Source of the DNA: Paenibacillus pectinilyticus
Lineage (GTDB): Bacteria > Bacillota > Bacilli > Paenibacillales > NBRC-103111
Reading direction: 5' to 3'
Length of the DNA stretch: 64,000 bases
Assembly (NCBI RefSeq): GCF_001700435.1
Contig: NZ_LYPC01000019.1
Location: forward strand, 42,993 to 106,992
Below, piece after piece: positions 63,689 through 64,000 of the stretch. Every line of letters starts with the position of its first letter. Position 1 is the first letter of the stretch. Position numbers and translations under genes: made by a program. The notes under the pieces are model-generated. The model saw only the letters and a list, made by a program, of their open reading frames with translations. It did no database searches and had not been told where the DNA came from.

Positions 63689-63763
63689 TGGTGACCCGTA
63701 GGGGACTCGAACCCCTGTTACCTCCGTGAAAGGGAGGTGTCTTAACCACTTGACCAACGGGCC
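63689..63763 (-). tRNA. tRNA-Glu (TTC)
   Basis: Acceptor GGCCCGT/ACGGGTC with one G-T pair, anticodon loop CTTTCAC. CCA encoded. Confidence 0.95.
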
Positions 63764-63779
63764 TTGCAAAGAGAATTAC

Positions 63780-63855
63780 TGGAGCTTCCAACCGGAATCG
63801 AACCGGTGACCTCATCCTTACCATGGATGCACTCTACCGACTGAGCTATGGAAGC
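63780..63855 (-). tRNA. tRNA-Thr (GGT)
   Basis: Acceptor GCTTCCA/TGGAAGC, anticodon loop ATGGTAA. CCA encoded. Confidence 0.95.
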
Positions 63856-63857
63856 AA

Positions 63858-63933
63858 TGGCTCCCCGAACAGGACTCGAACCTGTGACAACTCGATTAAC
63901 AGTCGAGTGCTCTACCAACTGAGCTATCAGGGA
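63858..63933 (-). tRNA. tRNA-Asn (GTT)
   Basis: Acceptor TCCCTGA/TCGGGGA with one T-G pair, anticodon loop CTGTTAA. CCA encoded. First tRNA after the 5S gene. Confidence 0.95.
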
Positions 63934-63938
63934 ATATT

Positions 63939-64000
63939 GTTTGGCAACGTTCTACTCTCCCAGAACCCTGCGGTTCAAGTACCATCGACGCTGGAGGGCT
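63939..64000 (-). rRNA. rrf: 5S rRNA, 3' part
   Basis: The minus strand reads CGATGGTACTTGAACCGCAG, then GGTTCTGGGAGAGTAG and AACGTTGCCAAAC, the conserved 3' half of Firmicute 5S rRNA. The 5' half, and presumably 23S and 16S, lie beyond the window edge. The 3' end (63939) is approximate. Confidence 0.93.

Overview
The window looks like chromosomal DNA of a Gram-positive, spore-former-type Firmicute, most probably Paenibacillus or a close relative. Reasons: strong AGGAGG-type ribosome binding sites throughout; a sigW-rsiW-cdaA-cdaR-glmM-glmS block with a glmS ribozyme; a secreted enzyme anchored by SLH domains; many carbohydrate ABC, GH3, GH4 and GH39 genes with AraC and GntR regulators; and a dense tRNA cluster behind a 5S rRNA gene. 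No phage, transposase, CRISPR array or plasmid function was seen.

Layout. 1-4.6 kb: an edge-truncated Gfo/Idh/MocA oxidoreductase divergent from an AraC regulator, a NAGPA-type glycosidase, a GT2-GtrA fusion, then a gene-poor stretch with small palindromes and a histidine-kinase remnant. 4.6-9.6 kb: trpB, an SLH-S9 peptidase and an aldo/keto reductase. 9.7-16.5 kb: a sugar uptake operon (binding protein, two permeases, BadF-type kinase, GH4 phosphoglycosidase) divergent from its likely GntR regulator, with three copies of a TTGTTATAACAA-like operator. 16.7-21.6 kb: DHA2 exporter, SpeE-like methyltransferase, ABC-F protein, tRNA-Lys and a small membrane protein. 21.66-21.98 kb: a 113-bp tandem repeat made almost entirely of hairpins. 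22-28.4 kb: a signalling cluster (hybrid histidine kinase, EAL response regulator, OmpR-type regulator, orphan protein). 28.5-37.8 kb: Rrf2 regulator, GH3 enzyme with MFS transporter under a cre site, AraC-GH39 fusion, ClC channel, a SulP pseudogene and DoxX.

38-44 kb: DHA2 exporter with TetR regulator, then a surface-sugar operon (UDP-glucose dehydrogenase starting at ATT, epimerase, polyprenyl-phosphate GT2, LAB_N protein). 44-48 kb: two stress-detoxification modules (MDR oxidoreductase/MarR, and VOC dioxygenase plus quinone-type reductase/TetR). 48.2-48.9 kb: a graveyard of two decayed gene ends. 49-51.2 kb: a PadR-controlled DHA2 exporter with paired operators. 51.3-58.6 kb: conserved envelope-stress, c-di-AMP and amino-sugar genes. 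58.7-62.4 kb: EamA transporter and PEP carboxylase. 62.8-64 kb: twelve tRNA genes and the 3' end of 5S rRNA, all on the minus strand.

How the parts fit: the window is rich in small regulator-plus-target modules whose operators can be read from palindromes in the shared promoters (GntR, MarR, TetR, PadR, CcpA). Amino-sugar metabolism appears twice: catabolic (ABC-kinase-GH4 with GntR) and biosynthetic (glmM, and glmS with its ribozyme). Start codons were re-chosen by ribosome binding site for about sixteen genes; one gene, and perhaps a second, appears to start at a non-canonical ATT/ATC codon. All family assignments come from reading motifs by eye; no database search was run.
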